A stretch of 64,000 nt of DNA, taken from positions 293,325 through 357,324 of the forward strand of contig NZ_JAANYN010000001.1 in the NCBI RefSeq assembly GCF_011290685.1. Reading direction: 5' to 3'. The translations under genes and the position numbers were made by a program. Below the pieces are notes generated by a model. The model was not told where the DNA came from and searched no databases. It saw nothing but the letters and a program-made list of their open reading frames with translations. The stretch is from Cyclobacterium plantarum. GTDB lineage: Bacteria > Bacteroidota > Bacteroidia > Cytophagales > Cyclobacteriaceae. This document shows positions 27,277 to 35,572 of the stretch, one piece after another (within the stretch, counting starts at the first letter, position 1; every line of letters starts with the position of its first letter).

Positions 27277-27870
27277 ATGAAAAAGATCGTATTATTATTT
27301 TCATTGCTTGTCTCATCTATGGCCATTGTTCAGGCACAGAATGATACAAGTAAGTCAGGATTCGGGATCCGTGGAGGAGCCAGTTTATTCAATTGGAGTG
27401 GATCCGACATCAGTAGCAATGACTACACCAATCGGGTGGGATTTCATGCCGGAATTTATGGAAACAGCTTCCTGGGAGATAGGTTCTCAATTGAGCCAGG
27501 CTTGTATTACTCCGTTAAAGGAACTCAAAATGACGACATGGTCAACTCCAGGGCGGTGTTGAATTATTTGGATTTGCCAGTTTTGTTTCGATTTTATGCC
27601 ACCGAAGGAGTAAATTTTTTTGTAGGTCCTCAGGCGTCGTTATTATTGAATTCCACCTTTGAAGCTGATGCATTGGGCAATACTTATGGCTGGGAAACGG
27701 AAAGCATCAATGACCTGGATGCAGGATTGGTAATTGGATTGGGGTATAACTTACCTGTGGGCTTGAATCTGCAGGCGAGTTACGACCTAGGTCTGACACC
27801 GGTTTTCAAGGATTCTGATGCAGATGTCTATAACAGGGGATTCAAGCTATCCGCAGGTATCAGCTTTTAA
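27277..27870 (+). CDS. Outer-membrane beta-barrel protein (PorT/OmpX-like)
   Basis: A 197-residue exported protein with a clear signal peptide (MKKIVLLFSLLVSSMAIVQAQ). The mature part is made of alternating beta strands with aromatic girdles: FGIRGGASLFNWSG, VGFHAGIYGNSFL, FSIEPGLYYSVKG, DLPVLFRFYA, NFFVGPQASLLL, DAGLVIGLGYNL, NLQASYDLGLTPV and a terminal strand ending in GISF, the usual C-terminal Phe of barrels. This is the Bacteroidota porin-family/PorT-like barrel of eight or so strands. No specific function can be given. It is monocistronic, 152 bp after the racemase gene. Confidence 0.85.
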   Translation: MKKIVLLFSLLVSSMAIVQAQNDTSKSGFGIRGGASLFNWSGSDISSNDYTNRVGFHAGIYGNSFLGDRFSIEPGLYYSVKGTQNDDMVNSRAVLNYLDLPVLFRFYATEGVNFFVGPQASLLLNSTFEADALGNTYGWETESINDLDAGLVIGLGYNLPVGLNLQASYDLGLTPVFKDSDADVYNRGFKLSAGISF

Positions 27871-28124
27871 TCCGATTCATGCCATCAGGGTTTCTGACAG
27901 TCTCTCCCGAACAAAATCGGGAATGGATTAAGAAGCAAGAAAATCAGTCGCTTTGGAGGCTGAGGCTTGGGCAACATTAAGCTGAACCCGATATGAGAAG
28001 TGATGTGGTTGATTTTAAAGTGTTTTTAGACCGCAGTAGAAATTCTAATGCATATTTCGGATGTAACACGAAACCAGGATTGCAGGTTTATCAACTATTT
28101 TGGTTTGCCTAAAGATGCATTCAG
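27871..28124. other. Intergenic region, degenerate, no gene seen
   Basis: No reading frame could be supported. A small inverted repeat CCCGA/TCGGG (about 27908-27924) is present. The region precedes a plus-strand terminator at 28125, so some plus-strand transcript, perhaps read-through from the beta-barrel gene, ends here. Confidence 0.3.
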
Positions 28125-28166
28125 ACCCGAAGACAAATTTATTTTTAAATTGTTTTCGGGTTTTTT
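28125..28166 (+). terminator. Rho-independent terminator (plus strand)
   Basis: ACCCGAAGACAAATTTA pairs with TAAATTGTTTTCGGGT (one bulge, one mismatch) and is followed by TTTTTT (28161-28166). It is oriented for plus-strand transcripts, 255 nt past the beta-barrel gene, and sits 3 nt from the end of the PfkB kinase gene on the other strand. Confidence 0.65.
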
Positions 28167-28168
28167 GT

Positions 28169-29050
28169 TTACAGGTCCTTTATCTTGCCGATGTCCGATT
28201 CGTTATACTGCGGAGTTCCTCCACTGAATGTAGCCACCAAAGCGCCCAGTGCACAGGCAAAATCGAGGATTTTTTCCGGCGATTCCCGGGAAAGGTATTT
28301 GCTCACAAAACCTGCTAAAAATGCATCTCCGGAGCCAACGGTATCTTTTACAGCTACTGGATATCCCGGATGGCTGATTATTTCACCCTCCTGGTAAATG
28401 GCAGCACCTTTACTGCCTAAGGTGATACAAATCATGTCAAATTCGAAAAGTTCTGTTAATTTTTCAAGCGCAGCCTCCATCTTATTGGGAAGGTCATAAA
28501 AATCTGCCAGCAAGGTAAGCTCATCCTCGTTTAACTTGAGAATATCCGCCTTTTTCAGCAGGTATTCCAACAAATCTGCAGTGTAAAATGGCGGTCTGAG
28601 GTTGATGTCAAATACCTTTAGCGCTGGTGTTTCCAGGAGTTTTTCAAGTGTAGCCTTGCTTGTCTCATTTCTCGCCCCTAGAGTGCCGAAAATAAAGGCA
28701 TCTGCATTCCTGACCGCTTTGTCCATTTCTTCAGACCATAGGATGTAATCCCATGCGGCTGGTTTAACTATTTCATATTTTATATTTTCCTTATCCCTGT
28801 CATCCACATTCACCGTTCCGGTGGGATAAGTTGCATTTATTTGAATAAAATCTTCTGAAAGCCCGAATTTTCTAATAAATGACAGCAATTTCTTGCCCAA
28901 TTTATCCTCACCAATGGCAGATATCATTTTAACATCCATTCCCAGATGTGCCAAATGAAGGGCCACATTCATAGGCGCACCTCCGGCGATACTCTCTTTT
29001 GGAAAAATATCCCATAGCATTTCTCCGAAACAGATTATTTTTTTATGCAT
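28169..29050 (-). CDS. PfkB-family carbohydrate kinase (fructokinase-like)
   Basis: A 293-residue sugar kinase of the ribokinase/PfkB family, cytoplasmic. It begins KKIICFGEMLWDIFPKESIAGGAPMNVALHLAHLG, the N-terminal PfkB signature with the sugar-binding GGAPxN, and has the C-terminal signature DTVGSGDAFLAGF with the catalytic Asp. The length and the GAPMN motif point to fructokinase, but ribokinase-like substrates remain possible. Its start overlaps the end of the sugar-porter gene by 8 nt, so importer and kinase are made together: sugar enters through the MFS porter and is trapped by phosphorylation. Confidence 0.88.
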   Translation of the reverse strand: MHKKIICFGEMLWDIFPKESIAGGAPMNVALHLAHLGMDVKMISAIGEDKLGKKLLSFIRKFGLSEDFIQINATYPTGTVNVDDRDKENIKYEIVKPAAWDYILWSEEMDKAVRNADAFIFGTLGARNETSKATLEKLLETPALKVFDINLRPPFYTADLLEYLLKKADILKLNEDELTLLADFYDLPNKMEAALEKLTELFEFDMICITLGSKGAAIYQEGEIISHPGYPVAVKDTVGSGDAFLAGFVSKYLSRESPEKILDFACALGALVATFSGGTPQYNESDIGKIKDL

Positions 29051-30386
29051 TTTTTGTGATAAAATCTTTTTGAATTTCTTCCAGCGACCTGCCTTTTGTT
29101 TCCGGCATTTTGAAAGTTACCCATAACAACTGCAGCACCATCATCAGGGCGAAGAAACCAAAGATGATTACCGGACCGAATTGATTGGCAAGTAACGGAA
29201 ATACGTTGGCGATGATGGCTGCTAGGATCCAATGCGTGAAGCTGCCGATGGATTGCCCGTAAGCCCTGAGCTCGTTTGGGAAAATCTCAGAAATAAACAC
29301 CCATATTACAGCTCCCTGACCAATGGCATGAGAAGCAATAAACATGAAAACGAAAATGGGTAAAAATGCACTGCTGATTTGTCCTCCGGAAAAAGAATAA
29401 GCAATCAATATCAAGGAAATGATATAGCCTACAGAACCCATATACATGAGTTTTTTCCTGCCGATGCGGTCAATTAAGTAAAGGCCAAGCATGGTAGCGA
29501 CCATATTCACTGCTCCAATCCCTACGGTGGATAGCAATGCACTTTCCGCACTTATGCCTGCCATTTCAAATATCCTTGGTGCAAAATAAATGATGGCATT
29601 AATCCCTGATAATTGATTGAAAAGTGCTATCAATATGGCCAGCATGGTAATTTTAATGTATTTGGAATGAAATAACGCCATGAAGCCTACTTTAACCCTG
29701 GTTAATTTTTTCTCTTCAAGGGCTAACCTGATGGCTTCATCCACCCCTTCGGGATCAGTCCTCTGTAGTATTTTTTCTGCGGTTTCGAAATCATCTTTTT
29801 TAGCAATCAGCCACCTTGGACTTTGCGGTACCTTCAATACCAGTAGGGTATAAATCAAGGCTGGAATGGCTTCTACGCCCAACATCCATCGCCAGCTATT
29901 GACGGTAATACTGATATCGATCAGGTAGTTGGAAAAGTAGGCCACCAAAATCCCAAAAACAAGGTTAAACTGAAATAAGGCCACCAGCTGTCCCCTGTTC
30001 TTTGCAGGGGATATTTCGCTGATATACATGGGGGCTACCACAGAAGAAGCTCCAACCCCTATTCCTCCGATAAAACGGAAGAACATAAAGGAATTAACTT
30101 CAGGGGCAACTGCAGATCCCAAAGCAGAAACAAAATACAGGACACCTATCCATATCAACGATGTTTTTCTTCCATATCGGTCTGCTGGTATGCCTCCAAA
30201 AAGGGCTCCGATAACTGTGCCGTAAAGGGCTATGGCCACTGCCAGGCCATGGCTCCAGTCACTTAAATTCCAAACTTCCTGAATCTGCCTTTCGGCTCCT
30301 GATATAACCGCGGTATCAAAACCGAATAAAAATCCTCCCAAAGCCGCAACCAAAGAAAGAAATAACACATAACTGTTGATTTTCAT
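29043..30386 (-). CDS. MFS sugar porter family transporter
   Basis: A 447-residue inner-membrane sugar:H+ symporter of the major facilitator superfamily, with twelve hydrophobic helices. Sugar porter signatures are clear: GFLFGFDTAVISGAE in helix 1, DRYGRKTSLIW after helix 2, RFIGGIGVGASSVVAPMYISEI in helix 4, VPQSPRWLIAKK before the central loop, DRIGRKKLMYMG after helix 8 and PETKGRSLEEIQ at the end. It matches xylose/glucose/fructose porters; the substrate is best guessed from the overlapping fructokinase-like gene. No regulator is next to it. Confidence 0.93.
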   Translation of the reverse strand: MKINSYVLFLSLVAALGGFLFGFDTAVISGAERQIQEVWNLSDWSHGLAVAIALYGTVIGALFGGIPADRYGRKTSLIWIGVLYFVSALGSAVAPEVNSFMFFRFIGGIGVGASSVVAPMYISEISPAKNRGQLVALFQFNLVFGILVAYFSNYLIDISITVNSWRWMLGVEAIPALIYTLLVLKVPQSPRWLIAKKDDFETAEKILQRTDPEGVDEAIRLALEEKKLTRVKVGFMALFHSKYIKITMLAILIALFNQLSGINAIIYFAPRIFEMAGISAESALLSTVGIGAVNMVATMLGLYLIDRIGRKKLMYMGSVGYIISLILIAYSFSGGQISSAFLPIFVFMFIASHAIGQGAVIWVFISEIFPNELRAYGQSIGSFTHWILAAIIANVFPLLANQFGPVIIFGFFALMMVLQLLWVTFKMPETKGRSLEEIQKDFITKNA

Positions 30387-30515
30387 AAAGTAATCGCTAT
30401 AGACAATAACTTTTAAATCTAAACAGATATGGGCTTTTTAAAAAATTTAAATGAAAATTAAATACCAAATGATAATTTTTTAACCTATCCGCAGGCTGTT
30501 TGTCAGTTCACAGAA

Positions 30516-31202
30516 TTATTTTCCAATAAAAATCCTGTAGAAAAATTGAAATTGCATCAGCATATCGGATTTAATTCTTTTTTGTTGCTGATCATTTCCT
30601 TCCAATTCAGAAAAAGGACTCACCACTAAAGTTGCTTCCAACCCTATATCAGCATCTGATTGGAGATCTTTGTATATTCCCAATCTAAATGGCAGATAAA
30701 TTCCGGAATCAGAAGCGGAATAAGTTTCAGTTCTTCTTAAAGGGTCATTCAGAATCAATCTTTCATCGGTTCTTTGAGAGTAAAAATAGCCCAGCCCCAA
30801 TCCGGTATAAACTTTAATCAAAGAAGGAAGGTATCCACTCTGATTTGGATTAATGTGATATACAGGCATGACATCTGCATAATATATGTTTCCCCTAAAA
30901 GCATGAGGTAAATTGGATTCAGCGATTTTGTCTATTTGTTCGGTATTGTAAAAATCTCCACTATTCACCATCTGCCATCCTAATGTTGCCTTAACATCGA
31001 AGTTGGTTTCAATCTTTTTGTTGTAATCGAGGGATAAAACAGGAAGTACTTTAAATTTGAACTTACTGTGTACGCCCGTGTTATCACCGTACATTTTGGC
31101 GGGTCCAATCCCGATCCCCAACCTGTCTGTTCTGTCATCCTGGGCATGTGAAATGCCGGCAGTGAACAAAAAACTTATAAAAAGGAATAAGAGTGCTTTC
31201 AT
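30516..31202 (-). CDS. Outer-membrane beta-barrel protein of unknown function
   Basis: A 228-residue exported protein. Start chosen at the ATG giving MKALLFLFISFLFTAGISHAQ, a good signal peptide; the frame runs 39 codons further upstream through a repeated intergenic sequence (31261-31320) and that extension is not credible. The mature part consists of amphipathic strands such as VLPVLSLDYNKKIE, DVKATLGWQMV, IKVYTGLGLGYFYS, YLPFRLGIYK and MLMQFQFFYRIFIGK. It resembles PorT/outer-membrane beta-barrel families of Bacteroidota, but no specific family is recognised. It is monocistronic. Confidence 0.75.
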   Translation of the reverse strand: MKALLFLFISFLFTAGISHAQDDRTDRLGIGIGPAKMYGDNTGVHSKFKFKVLPVLSLDYNKKIETNFDVKATLGWQMVNSGDFYNTEQIDKIAESNLPHAFRGNIYYADVMPVYHINPNQSGYLPSLIKVYTGLGLGYFYSQRTDERLILNDPLRRTETYSASDSGIYLPFRLGIYKDLQSDADIGLEATLVVSPFSELEGNDQQQKRIKSDMLMQFQFFYRIFIGK

Positions 31203-31604
31203 CTGTTTATAATTTGATTTTTTATGGTCAGATGCCCGCCCGGCTGACGCCAGTCGGACTGGGAATCTCGCTATGATAATCATCCCACTGTGTGACGTTT
31301 TCGTCATGCTCGATTTCATGTGATTATAATTGTCTTTAAGTGGTCATATGGAATCTCACCATGACATTCATCCCTCTGTACGCCACCCCCTTCATGCTGG
31401 ATTTGATGTATTTATTAGTTTCAAAATGCAAGTTAATAAAATGACCTAATGTAGAAAAGAATATGTCATTGAAACCCAAAAATTTGAATTAAGGTTTAAT
31501 TAATTGTTTGGATTCAATCAGGCCTTTGGGTAAGTAATTTACGCAAAGTAACATGAAATGGATCGATTAATTTTTAAATGGGTGCAAAAGGTCCTTTTAT
31601 TCAC
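31203..31604. repeat. Gene-free region with copies 3 and 4 of the ~60-bp intergenic repeat
   Basis: Two neighbouring copies lie at 31261-31320 and 31350-31408, in the same orientation, about 40 of 60 positions identical by eye, separated by TGATTATAATTGTCTTTAAG. That spacer also resembles the sequence just upstream of the secreted protein gene (ATAATTGTCTTTTAGCGG at 19891). GCCAGTCGGACTG at 31250-31262 recurs at about 45384. The rest (31410-31604) shows no feature. Confidence 0.55.
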
Positions 31605-32120
31605 TCATTGATTGTCTTCCTCTTCCTGATCCTGTTTGGTATTTTCCACCGGCTTCAGGTTATCAGGAATAGCTGGATTAAGCTCCTCATCGTCTTTTTC
31701 GTAAGGAAATATTTCCACAATAGGGCTTTCTGTTACTTCAGGTACATTGAAGCTGACCAGCATGTTGTTCAGGCTTTCATAGATCCGCTCGTAGGCTTCC
31801 TTGACATGATGAGCTGTGACCAGCATGTATTGTGTGACCTTTTTTTCCTTCCCACTATCCGCATCTGCCACTATATAGGTGATCTTGCATTTGTGCCAAA
31901 CATCTACATCTTCGTAAAAAAACACATCTACGATATTACTTTTGCCTATGCTGGTCACCTGAAAATCCCCTCTGATCACGCTGCCTAACATGTCATATAT
32001 TCTGGCTTCGGCCTCGGTGAAAGAAACGGCATCTACCAGGTATTGCTCAGATACATTTTTGAGCAGGCCCTGCTCGTTTTCTTTGGCATACTTTACTTTA
32101 CACAAAAACCAGGTTCTCAT
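31605..32120 (-). CDS. DUF4494 family protein
   Basis: A 171-residue cytoplasmic protein of a family found almost only in Bacteroidota. Residues 1-125 form the conserved domain, starting MRTWFLCKVKYAKENEQG and containing VDAVSFTEAEARI, VIRGDFQVTSIGKSNI, HKCKITYIVAD and KKVTQYMLVTAHHVKEAYERI. The last 45 residues are acidic and proline-rich and probably disordered. No catalytic motif is visible and no function is known. It stands alone, with gene-free DNA on both sides. Confidence 0.85.
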   Translation of the reverse strand: MRTWFLCKVKYAKENEQGLLKNVSEQYLVDAVSFTEAEARIYDMLGSVIRGDFQVTSIGKSNIVDVFFYEDVDVWHKCKITYIVADADSGKEKKVTQYMLVTAHHVKEAYERIYESLNNMLVSFNVPEVTESPIVEIFPYEKDDEELNPAIPDNLKPVENTKQDQEEEDNQ

Positions 32121-32342
32121 AATTCGATTGCTTCACAATTTCTTTAAAAGCACGAAGGTAATCTGAAATCCCTGAAACAAAAAAGGCTTTTTTAGAATTC
32201 AGTCCCTTCACAATGAATACCTAACCATTATGGCTTAACTCTGCCTGACCTCTGCAGGTTTCAGGATCATAATTGGGAAAAATTTTCTGAGTTCTTGAAA
32301 AATCCCTTTATTTTAGGTTTTTACAACAAACAACATCCTGAG

Positions 32343-33815
32343 ATGAACTTGTCAACAAATAAAGAAAATCTAAATCCTTCTTCTTTTTTGGGGCTTTTTC
32401 TGGGACCTTTCATTTTTTTGATGGTGTTGTTTGCTGCCTTTCTGCTATCATGGGAATCAGGACCTGCCACAAAGGTTTTGGCGCTGGCGGCCTGGATGCT
32501 TTGCTGGTGGGTGACAGAGGCAGTGCCCATTCCTGTAACCGCACTGCTGCCCATGATTTTATTACCCTTGCTGGGTATTTTTGACATGGCTGAAGCCACG
32601 GCCCCTTACTCCAATCCCATTATTTATCTTTTTATGGGAGGGTTTATCATTGCCCTGGCCATGGAAAAGAACAAATTACACCTGCGCATTGCACTGAACC
32701 TGATCAAAATCACCGGTACCAGGCCCGATGGCATCATTTTGGGGTTCTACCTGGCTACCGTATTTCTGAGCATGTGGATCAGCAATACTGCCACTGCGGT
32801 GATGATGCTGCCCATTGCCATGTCGATTGTACAGCTGATTGAGGCCAATAACCCTTCTTTGGCCAGAGAAAAAGGCTTTTCCAATTTTGCCTTTGCGTTG
32901 ATGCTGGGTATTGCCTACTCAGCAAATATTGGAGGGGTGATCACCATCATTGGAACACCACCCAATGTCGTTTTGGTGGGTTACATGCAGGAGTTATATG
33001 ATTTCTCTCTCGATTTTAACCGATGGCTTTTGGTAGGTTTGCCAGTTGCTGCTTTCATGATGCTGTTTATGTTTGTGCTTCTGGTAAAAATATTATACCC
33101 CAGCAGGTTGGGCAATTTGGCCGGGTCGGCCGAAGTGATACAGGAGCAATTGCATGCCCTGGGACCTGTCAGGTCTGCAGAAACCAGAACTGCCGGAGTT
33201 CTCATCCTAACTGCCCTGCTTTGGATTTTCAGAAACCCGATCAACCAAATACTCCCATCCCCGCTGTTGAATGACACCCTTATTGCCATGTCAGGAGGAA
33301 TCCTGATGTTTCTTGTGCCGGCTTCAGATTATAAAGGGGCAAAACTGCTAAATTGGAAAAGCATGCAGCGGCTGCCATGGGGGATTTTATTGCTTTTTGG
33401 TGGAGGGATGACCCTGGCCAAAAGCATGGAGGCAGCAGGAATCATTCAGGGAATTGGGGTTTACATTGCCGATAACCAACTGCTTTCAGTGGCCCTTTTG
33501 GTACTTGCCCTTACAGCTGTTTCTTTGTTTTTGACAGAAGTAATGAGTAATGTGGCACTCGTCACCATTTTTCTACCGGTAGTCATGGCCATAGCAGATG
33601 GTATGGGGGAAGAAGTGTTGGTATTTGCCATACCCGTGACCATGGCCAGTAGTTTTGCTTTTATGCTGCCCATTTCCACTCCTCCAAATGCCATATTGTT
33701 TTCCAGTGGCTTTATCCGTATCAAGGAAATGATGAAAGTGGGGATATGGTTGAATCTTATGGCGATCCTTTTATTGTGGTTAGCGGCTTTTACGCTGATC
33801 AAATGGGTTTATTGA
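32343..33815 (+). CDS. SLC13/DASS family anion transporter
   Basis: A 490-residue inner-membrane carrier for di- or tricarboxylates or sulfate. Start set at the ATG beginning MNLSTNKENLN, since the frame upstream reaches only a TTG. About eleven to twelve hydrophobic segments are visible, with two inverted halves. Each half has the re-entrant hairpin with the SNT motif: SMWISNTATAVMMLPIAMSI and TEVMSNVALVTIFLPVVMAIA. GVITIIGTPPNVVLVG and MLPISTPPNAILFSSGF are the TPPN/STPPN sodium-site motifs. SNT in the first half favours carboxylate (succinate or citrate) over sulfate. No partner genes are adjacent. Confidence 0.9.
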   Translation: MNLSTNKENLNPSSFLGLFLGPFIFLMVLFAAFLLSWESGPATKVLALAAWMLCWWVTEAVPIPVTALLPMILLPLLGIFDMAEATAPYSNPIIYLFMGGFIIALAMEKNKLHLRIALNLIKITGTRPDGIILGFYLATVFLSMWISNTATAVMMLPIAMSIVQLIEANNPSLAREKGFSNFAFALMLGIAYSANIGGVITIIGTPPNVVLVGYMQELYDFSLDFNRWLLVGLPVAAFMMLFMFVLLVKILYPSRLGNLAGSAEVIQEQLHALGPVRSAETRTAGVLILTALLWIFRNPINQILPSPLLNDTLIAMSGGILMFLVPASDYKGAKLLNWKSMQRLPWGILLLFGGGMTLAKSMEAAGIIQGIGVYIADNQLLSVALLVLALTAVSLFLTEVMSNVALVTIFLPVVMAIADGMGEEVLVFAIPVTMASSFAFMLPISTPPNAILFSSGFIRIKEMMKVGIWLNLMAILLLWLAAFTLIKWVY

Positions 33816-33848
33816 AAAAAAAATCGGTATTCCAGTTACATTCCAAGC

Positions 33849-33935
33849 CAGAAGGCAGGGTTAATCTTCTGCGTCCCCCTTTCCATTTATCCCATCGCTG
33901 ACCTGGACCAGGTTGCATTGCCGGGATTAACCCTG
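33849..33935. other. Structured convergent intergenic element with alternative pairings, overlapping the truA stop
   Basis: CAGGGTTAATC (33856-33866) and GATTAACCCTG (33925-33935) form a perfect 11-bp outer stem enclosing 58 nt with an ACCTGG-A-CCAGGT palindrome (33901-33913). A competing 6-bp stem, CAGAAG (33849-33854) with CTTCTG (33866-33871), uses the same left arm. The truA stop codon lies inside the right arm. A simple long-stem terminator or a small structured RNA are both possible. Confidence 0.4.
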
Positions 33936-34727
33936 ATTTAATTTTTCCATATGAAAAGAAATCGATTCCAGTACCAGCCCATTTGCCGGTGCCTTGTGGC
34001 TCAGGGGGCTTTTGTCTTCACTGAGCAGGGCATTTTTTAGTTCGTCCAGGCTAAGCAGGTCTTTACCCAGAAGAAAAAGGGAGGCCACCATCCTTCGCAC
34101 CTGATGCATGAGGAATCCCTTTCCCCTGACCCTGAAAACCCAGGCCCCTTCAGCGGGCAAGAAAGAAAGCTCAGCTGCTGCCGGGCATATAGCAGCAAAA
34201 TTTATTTCCCGGATAAAATCACTGGTATTTCTACCCTGGCTGCAGAAGCGCCTGAAATCATGTTTACCAGCAAAAAGGGAGGCAGCTTGCTGCATGGATT
34301 CCAGGTCCAATTCATCTCCCCCATAGGCCAGGTTTCCGGCCAGAAAAGGGTGGGGCTTTTCTCCGAAGGCGAAATAATAACCATATTGTTTGCACTGCAC
34401 GTCCTGGATCACGTTAAATGCAGCAGATACCGGTTGACAACTCAACAGGCGGATATCTGAAGGTAGGTTTTCATTTGTATCGGCTAAAAAACGTTGGATA
34501 TCCAGAGCTTGCCTGAGAAATAACTCAAAGGCACCCTCCAGGCAGGATACGCCACTGTCGGTCCTGCTGGCTCCAAGCAGGTTAAAGTCCTCGTGTCCCA
34601 GTACGTATCGGATGCTTCTTTCCAGTGTTCCCTGTACGGTTTTCACTCCTTTTTGTACCTGCCAGCCATGGTAGCGCAGACCCAGGTATTGAATGCGAAA
34701 CAGGTATGTGTAGGGGCGGGTTTTCAT
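33927..34727 (-). CDS. truA: tRNA pseudouridine(38-40) synthase
   Basis: Makes pseudouridine at positions 38-40 of tRNA anticodon arms. The 266-residue protein has the family length. The catalytic aspartate is D57 in ASRTDSGV, preceded by YLGLRYHGWQVQKGVKTVQGTLE, and the later motifs RRFCSQGRNTSD, RVRGKGFLMHQVRRMVASLFLLG and LAPANGL-type HKAPANGLVLESI are present. Its last codons and stop form one arm of a long hairpin at 33856-33935. The upstream side is an 845-bp gene-free region, so it has its own promoter. Confidence 0.95.
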   Translation of the reverse strand: MKTRPYTYLFRIQYLGLRYHGWQVQKGVKTVQGTLERSIRYVLGHEDFNLLGASRTDSGVSCLEGAFELFLRQALDIQRFLADTNENLPSDIRLLSCQPVSAAFNVIQDVQCKQYGYYFAFGEKPHPFLAGNLAYGGDELDLESMQQAASLFAGKHDFRRFCSQGRNTSDFIREINFAAICPAAAELSFLPAEGAWVFRVRGKGFLMHQVRRMVASLFLLGKDLLSLDELKNALLSEDKSPLSHKAPANGLVLESISFHMEKLNQG

Positions 34728-35572
34728 GATATAAAGCTACGGTTTGGTAAGAAAGGGTGCAAGGATAATCGTAAGGTTTGCGTTTGCCATTTTTCCGAAT
34801 ACAGCGTTCCTATTGAAATATTTTTTTTCTGTCCGGGACCCGCAAAAAAGGAAACGATCTTTTTCAAGTATATCTTGGAAAAGTTGCTTTGTTTCGATGT
34901 TCGGAAAAGCATGTATATGGTCCGGTATCCGATTTTTGAAGAATATCCACATATACAATTTCAATATCTTCTACTCAGTCTGCCTCAAGATCAAATGCTG
35001 ATCTTGAGAAATCAAAAAATTCCCCTTTCAGAAACTAACGCCATGCATTTTGAAACCGAAATTCCTTGTATTTTCTATCCCATTTTTTGATGCGTATAAT
35101 TCGTTTTAGGGTATGACCTGCAAATGAAGCAACTACTAACCTGGATAGATGGTAAAAAAATATTCAACCTGAAAATTTCTCTATCCTTTGTAAAGAGTAA
35201 CCATTGACTTGCCCTGAGAAAATTTCATAAAGGAGCTTTAGGTCAACATAAAAGCCAATAGGCTTAACGATAAAAAACCAAATTTATTGACAGAAATAAC
35301 ACAAACTTTGACAAAGCCAGTTCGTTTTTTAGTGAAAAAAATCTGCCCAGCCCTCTTCAAACGATTGGCGCGTATCCCGGCTCCATTCCCTGGAATGAAA
35401 ATAGACCTTTAATGTTTCGTTTATCGGAGAGATGGACACTTTTTCCACTTCATATTGAGGGGAACTTGAACCTTAATTTTATGGATAAGAAGAACTGATA
35501 AAAAGTTTAACAAATACTTTTTATGAGGGATAAAACTTTTCTTATTGTTCTTGAGTATGTAAATTTAAGAGA
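34728..35572. other. Gene-free region with possible gene remnant
   Basis: No intact gene is supported in these 845 bases. On the minus strand 35472-35329 is an open stretch of 47 codons without a start, reading ...QYEVEKVSISPINETLKVYF ... FEEGWADFFH then stop. Its composition is protein-like and its end recalls the last helix of SRPBCC-type proteins, but this is weak. It may be the tail of a decayed gene. The remainder is AT-rich without clear repeats. Confidence 0.3.

Noticed and set aside
28169-30386. Sucrose- or fructan-utilisation locus
   Set aside because: Only the kinase and MFS porter are present; no glycoside hydrolase 32, SusC/SusD or regulator is adjacent, so the substrate cannot be assigned.
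31203-31319. N-terminal extension of the 30.5-kb beta-barrel gene
   Set aside because: The extension is encoded by an intergenic repeat copy; the internal ATG starts a good signal peptide.
33849-33935. Thi-box (TPP) riboswitch or SRP RNA
   Set aside because: Only a short stretch on the minus strand looks like a thi-box 3' half; the CTGAGA-containing 5' half is missing and no thiamine gene follows. The GGTCAG...GCAG words recall SRP RNA, but the apical GNRA hairpin is absent.
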